Shown here piece after piece: positions 8,730-17,075 of a DNA stretch of 64,000 nt. The position numbers and the translations under genes were made by a program. Position 1 is the stretch's first letter, and the number at the start of each line of letters is the position of its first letter. Origin of the DNA: Sphingobium sp. KCTC 72723 (lineage in GTDB: Bacteria; Pseudomonadota; Alphaproteobacteria; Sphingomonadales; Sphingomonadaceae); assembly GCF_014280435.1 (NCBI RefSeq), contig NZ_CP060388.1, positions 4,308,399-4,372,398 on the forward strand. Direction: 5' to 3'. Under the pieces are notes generated by a model, which was given only the letters and a program-made list of their open reading frames with translations, ran no database searches and was not told the DNA's origin.

Positions 8730-9902
8730 ATGGCGCAAAGGCTGCGCATCCTGTGGGTCGGAGCGGTCCTGCTGCTGCTGGTCTTTGTCCCCGCCTATCT
8801 ATTCACCCTGACGCCCGGACACGGCATCCCGCGCGACGGCACGTCGCTGGTGGTGGGGCGCGATTTCCTCAATATCTGGATGTATGGCTGCGCGGCCTGG
8901 GGCCACGATCCGGCGCGCTATTATCAGATGGCCGAATATCACGCGGCGCTGGGGCAGGTGGTCGGCGCGGGCTATCCCGGCCAGCTCTGGTCCTATCCGC
9001 CGGTCGCGCTGCTGGTCGCCGCGCCGTTCGGCCTGCTGCCCTACCTCCCGGCGCTGGCGCTATGGACCCTGTGCGGGATTGTCGCTCTGGTGTGCGCGCT
9101 GCGCCTGTGGACGCGGGACTGGCGCGTGATCGCGCTGCTGCTTGCCTCGCCCGCTGCGCTGTTCGGGATGATGTCCGGCCAGTTCGCGCTGTTCGCCGCC
9201 GCCATCCTGCTCGCGGTCCTGCGCTGGCGGACAGGCCGCCCGATCCTGGCGGGCTGTTTGCTTGGCCTGCTGCTGGTCAAGCCGCAACTGGCGCTGCTGC
9301 TCCCGCTGCTGTTTCTAGCGACCGGCAACGGGCGCGCTTTCGGGGCCGCTGCGCTGTCCAGCCTGTCGCTGGTGGCGATCGTCGCTGCGATCTGGGGCGT
9401 GGATATCTGGCGCATCTATCTGGCGGCGGGCATCGCCAACCAGTCGCTGGTGCTGAGCGATCCCGATCATCTGGCCGGGCCGTTCATGCCGACTTTGTTC
9501 ATGAACCTGCGCGTTATGAGCGTTCCCGTGCCAGTGGCCAGCGCGCTCCAGATAGCGCTGGCGCTACTGGCGGCGGCATTGGCATGGCTGCGCTTTCGCG
9601 CGCGTCCCGCGCCCGGCGACCTGACGGCCAGCATGATCTTCCTTGCCTGCGCGGCGTCGGCAACGCCCTATATGCTGTCCTATGACACGCTGGCGCTGGC
9701 CGTCATGGCGGTGCTGGCGCTGGCGGCGGGGCAGGGGGGGCGGGGGATTGCGCTGCTCGCCTTCTTCCTGCCCCTGCTTCAGATGGCAGCGGGCATGGCC
9801 GGGCTGCCGGGGCCGGGGCTTGTCCCCATCGGCATCGCAATTGCCCTGATGCGCGAATATTATTTGCATGGTGAATTAAAGTTTAGCCGCGCTCGTCCGT
9901 AA
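8730..9902 (+). CDS. GT87-type (DUF2029) polytopic membrane glycosyltransferase
   Basis: The product (about 390 residues) is a polytopic membrane protein with roughly ten hydrophobic segments. It has the DUF2029/GT87 pattern: an early periplasmic loop with a GRDFLNIWMYG stretch carrying an acidic residue, and later the LVKPQLALLLPL segment. GT87 enzymes such as mycobacterial PimE transfer sugars from polyprenyl-phosphate donors. The acceptor here is unknown. It is co-directional with flhB; an alternative ATG at 8709 overlaps flhB by 17 bases. Its location between flhB and fliD makes a role in flagellar or surface glycosylation possible, but that is inference. Confidence 0.7.
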   Translation: MAQRLRILWVGAVLLLLVFVPAYLFTLTPGHGIPRDGTSLVVGRDFLNIWMYGCAAWGHDPARYYQMAEYHAALGQVVGAGYPGQLWSYPPVALLVAAPFGLLPYLPALALWTLCGIVALVCALRLWTRDWRVIALLLASPAALFGMMSGQFALFAAAILLAVLRWRTGRPILAGCLLGLLLVKPQLALLLPLLFLATGNGRAFGAAALSSLSLVAIVAAIWGVDIWRIYLAAGIANQSLVLSDPDHLAGPFMPTLFMNLRVMSVPVPVASALQIALALLAAALAWLRFRARPAPGDLTASMIFLACAASATPYMLSYDTLALAVMAVLALAAGQGGRGIALLAFFLPLLQMAAGMAGLPGPGLVPIGIAIALMREYYLHGELKFSRARP

Positions 9903-9903
9903 T
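9877..9903 (+). promoter_or_regulatory. Candidate sigma28 (FliA) promoter upstream of the 9936 gene
   Basis: TAAA at 9877-9880 is followed after 15 bases by TCCGTAAT at 9896-9903, against the flagellar sigma28 consensus TAAA-N15-GCCGATAA. The -35 element extends as TAAAGTTT, matching the longer consensus. It overlaps the last codons of the GT87 gene and lies 33 bases before the next ATG. The -10 match is partial. Confidence 0.4.
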
Positions 9904-9935
9904 CTCTTCATGGGGACGCATTATGATGGTGCGTC

Positions 9936-10403
9936 ATGAACGACTATGTTTCACGCAGCGAACTATCGCCGGTCGAACGGACCGCCCCGCGTGCGGCATC
10001 GCCCGTGCCGGCCGTTCAACCTGTATCCGCCAGTCGGCAGAGCGCCGATCGGCAGACGTCCGACACATATGCCACCGCATTCCGGCGCGATGGCGCAGCG
10101 ATAGACGATGACGTCGCCAGCGCGGCCGAATATGCCAAGGTGCATGTCGAGATTGCCGACATATTGGCTGACCTGCGATCGGCCGGGGCTACAGCGCCCG
10201 GCGTCGATGCGGCGGCGGATGCGATTCAATCGCTGATGCCGGTGCCGATCATCCTGGTTCCCCTGCCCCCCGCCAGCAAGGAAGCGGTCGAACATGCCGC
10301 CGTCATTGCCCGGCGTATGGTGGAGCAGGCAGCATATGCGCACGCCGCGCAGGCACAATTGCGCCGTGGCACGGTGGACCAGGTGCTGGCTTCCGCCAAC
10401 TGA
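9936..10403 (+). CDS. Unknown protein in flagellar late-gene position
   Basis: I do not recognise this 155-residue product. It is polar for its first ~60 residues (rich in Ala, Ser, Pro, Arg). A helical part follows, with one short hydrophobic patch (LMPVPIILVPLP, about residues 99-110), then an Ala-rich helix. There is no clear signal peptide or membrane span. It lies between the GT87 gene and fliD behind a sigma28-like promoter, so a filament-stage role (FlaG-like or regulatory) is possible, though no FlaG similarity is evident. It could be a lineage-specific flagellar accessory protein. Confidence 0.65.
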   Translation: MNDYVSRSELSPVERTAPRAASPVPAVQPVSASRQSADRQTSDTYATAFRRDGAAIDDDVASAAEYAKVHVEIADILADLRSAGATAPGVDAAADAIQSLMPVPIILVPLPPASKEAVEHAAVIARRMVEQAAYAHAAQAQLRRGTVDQVLASAN

Positions 10404-10445
10404 CTGGTCCCTGACGCTTAAAAACGGCGTCGCAAAAATCATTCC

Positions 10446-10472
10446 TAAAGGTCTTGCCCCTACCGCCGTTCT
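10446..10472 (+). promoter_or_regulatory. Candidate sigma28 (FliA) promoter of fliD
   Basis: TAAA at 10446-10449, exactly 15 bases, then GCCGTTCT at 10465-10472 fits the sigma28 consensus TAAA-N15-GCCGATAA well, especially the GCCG core. It is 22 bases before the fliD ATG, with AAAGGA as Shine-Dalgarno between them. fliD and fliS are classic late, FliA-dependent genes, which supports the call. Confidence 0.6.
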
Positions 10473-10493
10473 CTCTTGTGAAAGGACGTCGAT

Positions 10494-11897
10494 ATGCCAT
10501 CGGTCAGCAGCAGCATTACAACAGCGCTCGGCATCGGGTCCGGTATCGACACCGGATCGCTCGTCACCAGCCTGGTTGCCGCCGTGCGCGATCCCAAGGA
10601 ACAGGTGATCACCAATCGCCAGAGCCTGACGACGGCGCGCATTTCCGCGCTGGCTTCGGCCTCCAGTTCGCTCGACACCTTTGCCGATGCGTTGTCCAGC
10701 CTGCTGTCCGGCACCGGCTATGCGGGGACACCGGCATCCAACGATCCCAGCATCGCAAATGTCAGCCTGCTGCCCGGCGGCGTGCCAAAGGGCTTGCCCG
10801 CGCAGCTTGAAGTGCGCCAGCTTGCCACCGCCCGCACGCTTGCATCGACCCCGGTATCGGGTGCGACGGCCGCAACGGTGGTGGGCGAGGGCGAATTGAC
10901 CCTGACCGTCGGTGGCCAGAGCGCGACCATCACCATTGGTTCTGCCAACAACAGCTATACCGGCCTTGCCGCGGCCATCAACGGCGCGGGCCTGGGCGTC
11001 ACGGCATCGGTCGTCACCGATACGCAGGGGACGCGGCTGGTGATGAAGGGCGCGACCGGCGCGGCCAATGATTTTTCGCTGACATCGGTCAGTGGCGACG
11101 ATCTGGCGGATTTCGCCTGGGCCGGAACGGACAGCGCGACCATGGTGTCGATGGCCGCCCCGCAAAATGCGATCATCAAGATCGACGGGGTGGAACAACA
11201 TTATGCCAGCAACACCGTCGATACCGCCATCGCCAACCTGCGTATCGACCTGAACAAGGCAGCGCCCGGCACCACCGTCACGCTGGCCACGAGCGAACCG
11301 ACCACGACGATGCGCGACCTGATGGTCGAATTTGTCGAGGCCTATAATACGCTGATGAAGGGGCTGAACACCGCGACGGCGACCGGCGCGGATTCCACGT
11401 CATCGGGCGTGCTGAACGGTGAAGCGTCGATCCGCGACATGCGCCGGCAACTGGCGACGATGACGTCCACGTCGCTGACGGCGACCGGCAGTTACAAGAC
11501 GTTGTCGGACCTGGGTATCGCAACCAACCGCGACGGCACGCTGAAACTGGACACGGATATATTGGACAAGGCGATCGCTGCCGATCCGTCGGCAGTGGTG
11601 CAGATGCTGAACCCTGCGGTATCGTCGACCACCAATCCGGGGCTGGCGGGCATGATGGATGCGGTGCGCGACAAGATTCAGCAGAAGGACGGTTCGCTCG
11701 CTATCGCGACCAGCAAATATAAGGATCTGGCCGAAAAGCTGACCGAACAGCTCGAAAAGCTCGACACACAGATGACCAATTACGAAGCGCAGCTCACGAC
11801 CGTCTATTCCAAGATGGAAACGCGGCTTACCGCGCTCAAGGCGACACAAAGCTATCTCGAACAGCAGATCGAGATCTGGAACAACAGCGATAGCTAA
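10494..11897 (+). CDS. fliD: Flagellar filament cap protein FliD
   Basis: FliD caps the growing filament and folds exported flagellin. The 467-residue product starts with the FliD N-terminal pattern (GIGSGIDTGSLVTSLVAA). The middle region carries beta-rich hook-associated motifs (GVEQHYASNTVDTAI, resembling the GV...S..N.v.dai pattern). The C-terminus is a coiled coil ending with KMETRLTALKATQSYLEQQIE. It is preceded by a sigma28-like promoter and followed by fliS 60 bases later. Confidence 0.96.
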   Translation: MPSVSSSITTALGIGSGIDTGSLVTSLVAAVRDPKEQVITNRQSLTTARISALASASSSLDTFADALSSLLSGTGYAGTPASNDPSIANVSLLPGGVPKGLPAQLEVRQLATARTLASTPVSGATAATVVGEGELTLTVGGQSATITIGSANNSYTGLAAAINGAGLGVTASVVTDTQGTRLVMKGATGAANDFSLTSVSGDDLADFAWAGTDSATMVSMAAPQNAIIKIDGVEQHYASNTVDTAIANLRIDLNKAAPGTTVTLATSEPTTTMRDLMVEFVEAYNTLMKGLNTATATGADSTSSGVLNGEASIRDMRRQLATMTSTSLTATGSYKTLSDLGIATNRDGTLKLDTDILDKAIAADPSAVVQMLNPAVSSTTNPGLAGMMDAVRDKIQQKDGSLAIATSKYKDLAEKLTEQLEKLDTQMTNYEAQLTTVYSKMETRLTALKATQSYLEQQIEIWNNSDS

Positions 11898-11957
11898 AAT
11901 CGGTTTCCAACCGGAAACCGCACGAAAACAGACTTCCATACCGGGGACGCCAGGACG

Positions 11958-12353
11958 ATGTTTTATAATCAGGGTTATGCAGGCAACACGGCGGCACGGC
12001 GCTATGCGGCGGTCCATTCGGGCAGCCGGACCGAAGGGGCAACCCCGCACGCGCTGGTCCGCATCCTGTTCGACGAATTGCTGATCGCAATGGACGCAGC
12101 GGCACTGGCCGAACGCAATGGCGACCGGATGAAAGTGTCCGACAAGCAGGCGCGGGCCATGTCCATCCTGTTCGCGCTCGAATCGAGCCTGGATTTCGAC
12201 AAGGGCGGCGACATTTCGGTCGGCCTCGCCCAAATCTACCGCGAAGCACGCCGCCTGCTGCTCGTCGGGGCCAAGGAACGGTCGGCAGAGCCTGTCGATC
12301 AGGCCCGCCTGCTGGTGGCGGAGATCGCCGACGCCTGGAACCAGATCGGATAG
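11958..12353 (+). CDS. fliS: Flagellin export chaperone FliS
   Basis: FliS binds the C-terminus of flagellin to prevent premature polymerisation in the cytoplasm. The 131-residue product fits the family length and has the N-terminal Y..G..A...Y pattern (YNQGYAGNTAARRY) and the LVRILFDELLIAMDAA helix. It closes the flagellar operon; a strong hairpin with a T run follows at 12428-12456. The flagellin gene itself is not in this window. Confidence 0.93.
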   Translation: MFYNQGYAGNTAARRYAAVHSGSRTEGATPHALVRILFDELLIAMDAAALAERNGDRMKVSDKQARAMSILFALESSLDFDKGGDISVGLAQIYREARRLLLVGAKERSAEPVDQARLLVAEIADAWNQIG

Positions 12354-12387
12354 GTCCACCCAGCCTTGACTGGCCCATGTTGCGGGG

Positions 12388-12416
12388 TTGCACCCCCAAC
12401 ATGGCCTCTGTATAGG
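12388..12416 (+). promoter_or_regulatory. Candidate promoter for argD, within an inverted repeat
   Basis: TTGCAC (12388-12393), 17 bases, TATAGG (12411-12416) is a reasonable vegetative promoter. The -35 box sits in the loop of an inverted repeat with arms 12372-12382 and 12397-12406 (GGCCCATGTTG / CAACATGGCC), which could be an operator or part of a terminator. A transcript from here would run at once into the hairpin at 12428-12456. Confidence 0.35.
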
Positions 12417-12427
12417 CGATGCTCGCA

Positions 12428-12456
12428 AAGGGCGGCCCGGCGGGGGCCGCCTTTTT
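12428..12456 (+). terminator. Rho-independent terminator after fliS (or argD attenuator)
   Basis: A perfect GGCGGCCC / GGGCCGCC stem (12431-12438 with 12444-12451) is followed by TTTTT. It ends the flagellar operon. It also lies between the candidate argD promoter and argD, so it may attenuate argD. Confidence 0.8.
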
Positions 12457-12515
12457 GCGTTCTACTCCACGTCCTTCGTGCAAGGACGCGCATCAAGCCC
12501 AGAAAGGGAAGGCTC

Positions 12516-13712
12516 ATGTCGATTACGCCGCTCATGCCCGTTTACCCCCGGTGCGATGTTCGTCCGGTCCGAGGCGAAGGCTGCCATCTGATCGGCGAGC
12601 GCGGCGAGCGCTATCTGGACTTTGCCAGCGGCATCGCGGTGAACCTGCTCGGCCATGGCCATCCTAAGCTGGTCAAGGCCATTGCCGATCAGGCTGCAAC
12701 GCTGATGCACGTCTCGAACCTTTACGGGATGCCGCTGGGCGAGAAGTTCGCGCAGAAGCTGGTCGACACGACCTTTGCCGACACGGTGTTCTTCACCAAT
12801 TCGGGCGCGGAAGCGGTGGAGTGCGCGATCAAGACCGCGCGCCGCTATCACTATGCCAATGGGGAACCGCACCGGCACAAGATCATCAGCTTCGACAACG
12901 CCTTTCACGGGCGGACGCTGGGGACGATTTCGGCCACCAGCCAGCCCAAGATGCGCGACGGGTTCGAACCGCTGCTGCCCGGCTTTGCCGTGGTGCCGTT
13001 CAACGATCTGGACGCCGCGCTGGCGCAGATTGACGATAACACTGCCGGTTTCCTGCTGGAACCGATCCAGGGCGAAGGTGGCGTCACGCCCGCCACGCAC
13101 GAATTTCTGACCGGCCTGCGCCAGGCGTGCGACGAACATGGCCTGCTGCTCATCCTCGACGAAGTCCAGTGCGGCTATGCCCGCACCGGCGCTTTCTTCG
13201 CGCATGAACATTATGGCATCACACCCGACATCATGTCGGTGGCCAAGGGGATTGGCGCAGGCTTCCCGCTGGGCGCGTGCCTTGCCACCGAAGAAGCGGC
13301 CAAGGGTATGGTTTTCGGCACCCATGGCACCACCTATGGCGGCAATCCACTGGCGATGGCGGCGGGTCTGGCGGTGCTGGAAGAAGTCATGTCCGAAGGC
13401 TTCATGGAGCATGTCAACGCGATCGGCGCGCGTCTGCGCGCGGCGCTGGAACAGTTGATCCCCAATCATGACGGCCTGTTTCAGGACGTGCGTGGCATGG
13501 GGCTGATGCTGGGCGTCAAGCTCAATGACAGCGTTGAGGCACGCAGCTTCGTGGCGCATCTGCGCGACAATCATGGCCTGCTGACGGTGTCGGCGGGGCA
13601 GAATGTCGTGCGCATCCTGCCGCCGCTGGTGATTGACGAAAGCCATATCGCCGAATGTATCGAAAAGCTGTCCGCCGGCGCGCGCAGCTATGCGGAGGCC
13701 CAGGCGGCCTGA
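12516..13712 (+). CDS. argD: Acetylornithine aminotransferase
   Basis: ArgD is a PLP enzyme converting N-acetylglutamate semialdehyde to N-acetylornithine in arginine synthesis; many also act in lysine synthesis. The 398-residue product has the class III aminotransferase signature LLILDEVQCGYARTG, and the lysine in SVAKGIGAGFPLGA is the PLP Schiff-base residue. NSGAEAVECAIK near residue 97 is the phosphate-binding region. ATG 12516 has the Shine-Dalgarno GGGAAGG. argF follows after a palindromic repeat, making an argDF unit. Confidence 0.95.
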   Translation: MSITPLMPVYPRCDVRPVRGEGCHLIGERGERYLDFASGIAVNLLGHGHPKLVKAIADQAATLMHVSNLYGMPLGEKFAQKLVDTTFADTVFFTNSGAEAVECAIKTARRYHYANGEPHRHKIISFDNAFHGRTLGTISATSQPKMRDGFEPLLPGFAVVPFNDLDAALAQIDDNTAGFLLEPIQGEGGVTPATHEFLTGLRQACDEHGLLLILDEVQCGYARTGAFFAHEHYGITPDIMSVAKGIGAGFPLGACLATEEAAKGMVFGTHGTTYGGNPLAMAAGLAVLEEVMSEGFMEHVNAIGARLRAALEQLIPNHDGLFQDVRGMGLMLGVKLNDSVEARSFVAHLRDNHGLLTVSAGQNVVRILPPLVIDESHIAECIEKLSAGARSYAEAQAA

Positions 13713-13721
13713 TATCAAACT

Positions 13722-13834
13722 CCGTTCGCCCTGAGCGAAGTCGAAGGGTATCGCCGAGCGAAGCGAGGTGCCTTCACTTCGTTCAGGTGAGGGCTTCGAC
13801 TTCGCTCTCCTGAGCTTGGCGAAGGGCCGAACGG
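13722..13834. repeat. Intergenic palindromic repeat, second copy
   Basis: This element starts CCGTTCGCCCTGAGCGAAGT and ends GGCGAAGGGCCGAACGG, with internal GAGCGAAGCGAGG and CTTCGACTTCGCTC. It shares these units with the copy at 6422-6527. It lies between argD and argF in the same transcription direction and can fold into long hairpins, so it may also stabilise or attenuate the mRNA. Confidence 0.7.
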
Positions 13835-13851
13835 ATTAGGGGTTGTTACCA

Positions 13852-14778
13852 ATGACCAGACATTTCCTGAACCTGTCCGACGCAGGCGGCAACGCGATCG
13901 CCGCGATGATCGCCGACGCCATCGACCGCAAGGCTGCACGGGCCAGCTGGCCCAAGGGGCGCGTCGACGCTGACGCGCCGCTGGCGGGCCATACGCTGGC
14001 GATGATCTTCGAGAAGAATTCGACCCGCACTCGCGTGTCGTTCGACATGGCGATTCGCCAGCTGGGCGGCACCTCGCTCATCCTGGATGGCGCGACCAGC
14101 CAGTTGGGCCGGGGCGAGACAGTGGCGGACACGGCCCGCGTGCTGAGCCGCATGTGCGACGCCATCATGATCCGCACCGACGACCATGCCAAGATCGAGG
14201 AAATGGCCCATTATGCCACGGTCCCGGTCATCAACGGCCTGACCGACCTGTCGCATCCGTGCCAGATCGTCGCAGACCTGCTGACCGTGGTGGAACATGG
14301 GCTGGCATTGCCCGGCAGCCAGTGGGCGTGGCTGGGCGATGGCAATAACGTCCTCCATTCGATCATTGAGGCGGCGGGCCTGCTGAAATTCGACGTCCGC
14401 ATCGCCGTGCCGGAAGGCTATGATCCCGATCCGGCCTTTGCGGCGGCGGCGCAGGCGCTGGGTTCGCGCATCACGCTCACGCGCGATCCCGTGGCGGCTG
14501 TGGCGGGCGCGGATGTAGTCGTTACCGACACCTGGATTTCGATGGGTCAGTCCCATGCGGAAGAAAAACTGGCAGCGATGATGCCTTATCAGGTGACGCC
14601 TGCACTGATGGCCGGGGCAAAGGCGGATGCCCGGTTCCTTCATTGCCTGCCCGCCCATCGCGGCGAAGAAGTGGTGGAAGCGGTGATCGACGGCCCGCAG
14701 TCGCTGATCTGGGATGAGGCGGAAAACCGCATCCATGGCCAGAAGTCGGTGCTGCTCTGGGCGCTTGGAAAGCTGTAG
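13852..14778 (+). CDS. argF: Ornithine carbamoyltransferase
   Basis: ArgF joins carbamoyl phosphate and ornithine to form citrulline in the cytoplasm. The 308-residue product has all the diagnostic sites. STRTR in [12 protein letters not shown] binds carbamoyl phosphate, HPCQ follows near residue 137, and the [10 protein letters not shown] segment carries the catalytic cysteine. An aspartate carbamoyltransferase is excluded by HCLPAHR. ATG 13852 was chosen because MTRHFLNL is the typical alphaproteobacterial start. Confidence 0.97.
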   Translation: MTRHFLNLSDAGGNAIAAMIADAIDRKAARASWPKGRVDADAPLAGHTLAMIFEKNSTRTRVSFDMAIRQLGGTSLILDGATSQLGRGETVADTARVLSRMCDAIMIRTDDHAKIEEMAHYATVPVINGLTDLSHPCQIVADLLTVVEHGLALPGSQWAWLGDGNNVLHSIIEAAGLLKFDVRIAVPEGYDPDPAFAAAAQALGSRITLTRDPVAAVAGADVVVTDTWISMGQSHAEEKLAAMMPYQVTPALMAGAKADARFLHCLPAHRGEEVVEAVIDGPQSLIWDEAENRIHGQKSVLLWALGKL

Positions 14779-14844
14779 GCCCGCCCTATATCGGCGCCTT
14801 CGCATGATCGCTGTCCTGACCGGACGGAACAGAAGGATTTTCGA

Positions 14845-15750
14845 TTGAACCCCGCTCCCACTGACCAGGCCATCGGCTTTACCATCCCGTCGCGCCACGC
14901 GCGCGGGCGCATCGTGCGGCTGGGTCCGGTGCTGGATGCGGTGCTGGCCGCCCACGCCTATCCGCCGCCGATCGAACGGCTGCTGGCGTCGGCGCTGGTG
15001 CTGGCGGCATTGCTGGGCAGCACGCTCAAACAGGCCGATGGCCAGTTGACGTTGCAGGCGCAGACCGAAAATGGCGTCGTCAAGCTGCTGGTGGCCGACT
15101 ATAAGAATGGCGACCTGCGCGGCTATGTTCAGTTCGATGCCGACCGTCTGGCAGAACTCGGCCCGGACCCGACCTTGTTCGGGCTGTTCGGCAAGGGCTA
15201 TCTGGCCATCACCTTCGACCAGTCGGTAACCGGCGAGCGCTATCAGGGCATCGTCCCGCTGGAGGGCGAATCGCTGGCGGCGGCGGCGGAACATTATTTC
15301 TTCCAGTCCGAACAGATCCCCAGCGTCATCACCATCACGACCCGGCATGAACGGGGGCAGGGCTGTCTCGCGGGCGGCATGTTGCTTCAGCATCTGCCCG
15401 AAGGGGAAGTGGGGCGCGAACGCCTGCACGTCCGCCACGATCATGCCGAATGGGAACATGTTCAGGCACTGGCGGTCACGCTGGGGAAGGATGAACTGAC
15501 CGACGATGCGTTGCCGCTGGCCGATATCGTCTGGCGCCTGTTCCATGAGGAACCCGAAGTGCGCGTGACGCAGCCCACGCCGCTGGCCAAGGGGTGCCGA
15601 TGCGATCTGGACCATATCCGCGACGTGATTGGCCGTTTCCCGGCGGACGAACGCGCGCATATGGCCGACGATGATGGCGTTATCGGTGTCGATTGCGCTT
15701 TTTGTTCGCGTGTTTTCCCAATCGCGCTGGACAGTTTCGTCACCCATTGA
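14845..15750 (+). CDS. hslO: Hsp33 redox-activated chaperone
   Basis: Hsp33 is a cytoplasmic holdase activated by oxidation or bleach. The 301-residue product has the zinc switch at its C-terminus, CRCDLDHI ... CAFC (CxC then CxxC), whose oxidation releases zinc and unfolds the linker. Translation starts at TTG 14845 behind AGAAGGA; no ATG is better placed. It follows argF by 66 bases in the same direction, a common arrangement in this lineage. Confidence 0.95.
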   Translation: MNPAPTDQAIGFTIPSRHARGRIVRLGPVLDAVLAAHAYPPPIERLLASALVLAALLGSTLKQADGQLTLQAQTENGVVKLLVADYKNGDLRGYVQFDADRLAELGPDPTLFGLFGKGYLAITFDQSVTGERYQGIVPLEGESLAAAAEHYFFQSEQIPSVITITTRHERGQGCLAGGMLLQHLPEGEVGRERLHVRHDHAEWEHVQALAVTLGKDELTDDALPLADIVWRLFHEEPEVRVTQPTPLAKGCRCDLDHIRDVIGRFPADERAHMADDDGVIGVDCAFCSRVFPIALDSFVTH

Positions 15751-15889
15751 AATCCCTCGTTACGCTAACGACATTTGTAATTTGGGCAGGGCGGTCGGTT
15801 CGCGCTATCAAAATGCCGTAATTGGACGGCATCGCCACATATCAGGCGCGCGGTGAACCGACCGGCACCCATGGCGGGACAAGGCTATC

Positions 15890-16297
15890 ATGATGACCAT
15901 GAAACTGCGGGCGCTCTGCGTCGCGGCGGCAATGATGACGGCGGGTTGGGCCGGTGCGGCCATCGCACCCCCACCCATGGCCGCGCTGCGCACGCTGGAA
16001 ACGGGTGAATGGGAATTGCGTGGCCGGGGTGAGGGCGCGGAAACGCAAAAGCTGTGCGTCACGGACCTGCGTCAATTGCTCCAGGTCCGCCATGGCCGCG
16101 CCTTGTGCCGCAGCTTCGTCATCAGCGACGCGGCGCAGGCTGCGACCGTCACTTATGATTGCGCGGCGGCGGGCAATGGCCGCACCGAATTGCGCGTGGA
16201 AACGACGCGGCTGGTGCAGATCAGCTCGCAAGGCGTGGCCCAGGGCGCGCCTTTCGCCTTTGTTGCGGAAGGGCGGCGCATTGGTTCCTGCCATTAA
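15890..16297 (+). CDS. Small secreted protein, DUF3617-like
   Basis: The 135-residue product has a clear signal peptide (basic MMTMKLR, hydrophobic core, cleavage near AGAAIA) and four cysteines later (LCVTD, LCRSF, YDCAA, GSCH), consistent with two periplasmic disulfides. The spacing with ETGEWELRGRG early resembles DUF3617-type periplasmic proteins of sphingomonads, but I cannot confirm it. It stands alone between hslO and queC. Function unknown. Confidence 0.65.
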   Translation: MMTMKLRALCVAAAMMTAGWAGAAIAPPPMAALRTLETGEWELRGRGEGAETQKLCVTDLRQLLQVRHGRALCRSFVISDAAQAATVTYDCAAAGNGRTELRVETTRLVQISSQGVAQGAPFAFVAEGRRIGSCH

Positions 16298-16370
16298 AAG
16301 CATCGCGATCGCCATCGCATCCGGTCGCGCGATGCTTGCGCCGATGCGTCGCGGGCGGTAGCGCGGGGCC

Positions 16371-17063
16371 ATGGTTGCCAATAACGGAAAATTCGCTGTC
16401 GTCCTGCTGTCCGGCGGACTGGACTCTATGGTTGCAGGCGGGCTGGCGCGGGAAGCGGGCTATCGCCTCCTTGCGCTGTCGATCGACTATAACCAGCGAC
16501 ATCGCGTCGAATTGCGCGCTGCCGCGCGGGTTGCGCAGGCGTTGAACGCGATGCGCCACATCGTCCTGCCGCTGGACCTGACGGCGTTCGGCGGATCGGC
16601 GCTGACCGCCGACATTGCCGTGCCAAAGAGCGGCGTGGGGACGGAAATCCCGGTCACCTATGTGCCGGCCCGCAACACCATCTTCCTGTCGCTGACGCTG
16701 GGCCTGGCCGAAGTCGCGGGCGCCAGCGACATCTTCATCGGCGTCAACGCCCTCGATTATTCCGGCTATCCCGACTGTCGCCCCGAATTTATCGACGCTT
16801 TTCAGCAGATGGCGATGCTGGCGACCAAAGCAGGGGTCGAAGGACGGCCGATCCACATCAACGCCCCGTTGCAACATATGAGCAAGGCGGACATCGTGCG
16901 CGAAGCCGACCGTCTGGGGCTGGACCTGGGGATCAGCTGGTCCTGCTATGACCCGACGCCCGATGGCAAGCATTGCGGCCTGTGCGACAGCTGCCGCTTG
17001 CGGTCCAGGGGGTTCGAGGAAGCGGGCCTGCCCGACCCGACCGTCTATGCCGTTCATCCCTGA
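16371..17063 (+). CDS. queC: 7-cyano-7-deazaguanine synthase QueC
   Basis: QueC converts 7-carboxy-7-deazaguanine to preQ0 with ATP and ammonia on the route to queuosine in tRNA. The 230-residue product has the PP-loop SGGLDSM at about residues 14-20. Four zinc-binding cysteines lie near the C-terminus (SCYDP ... HCGLCDSC). It is followed 12 bases later by queE, which makes the QueC substrate. ATG 16371 gives the normal length. Confidence 0.97.
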   Translation: MVANNGKFAVVLLSGGLDSMVAGGLAREAGYRLLALSIDYNQRHRVELRAAARVAQALNAMRHIVLPLDLTAFGGSALTADIAVPKSGVGTEIPVTYVPARNTIFLSLTLGLAEVAGASDIFIGVNALDYSGYPDCRPEFIDAFQQMAMLATKAGVEGRPIHINAPLQHMSKADIVREADRLGLDLGISWSCYDPTPDGKHCGLCDSCRLRSRGFEEAGLPDPTVYAVHP

Positions 17064-17075
17064 AAGGCGTAACCC

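Noticed and set aside
6491..8749. 752-residue open frame on the minus strand through fliQ-fliR-flhB
   Set aside because: It has His/Arg/Gln-rich shadow composition and lies fully antisense to conserved flagellar genes.
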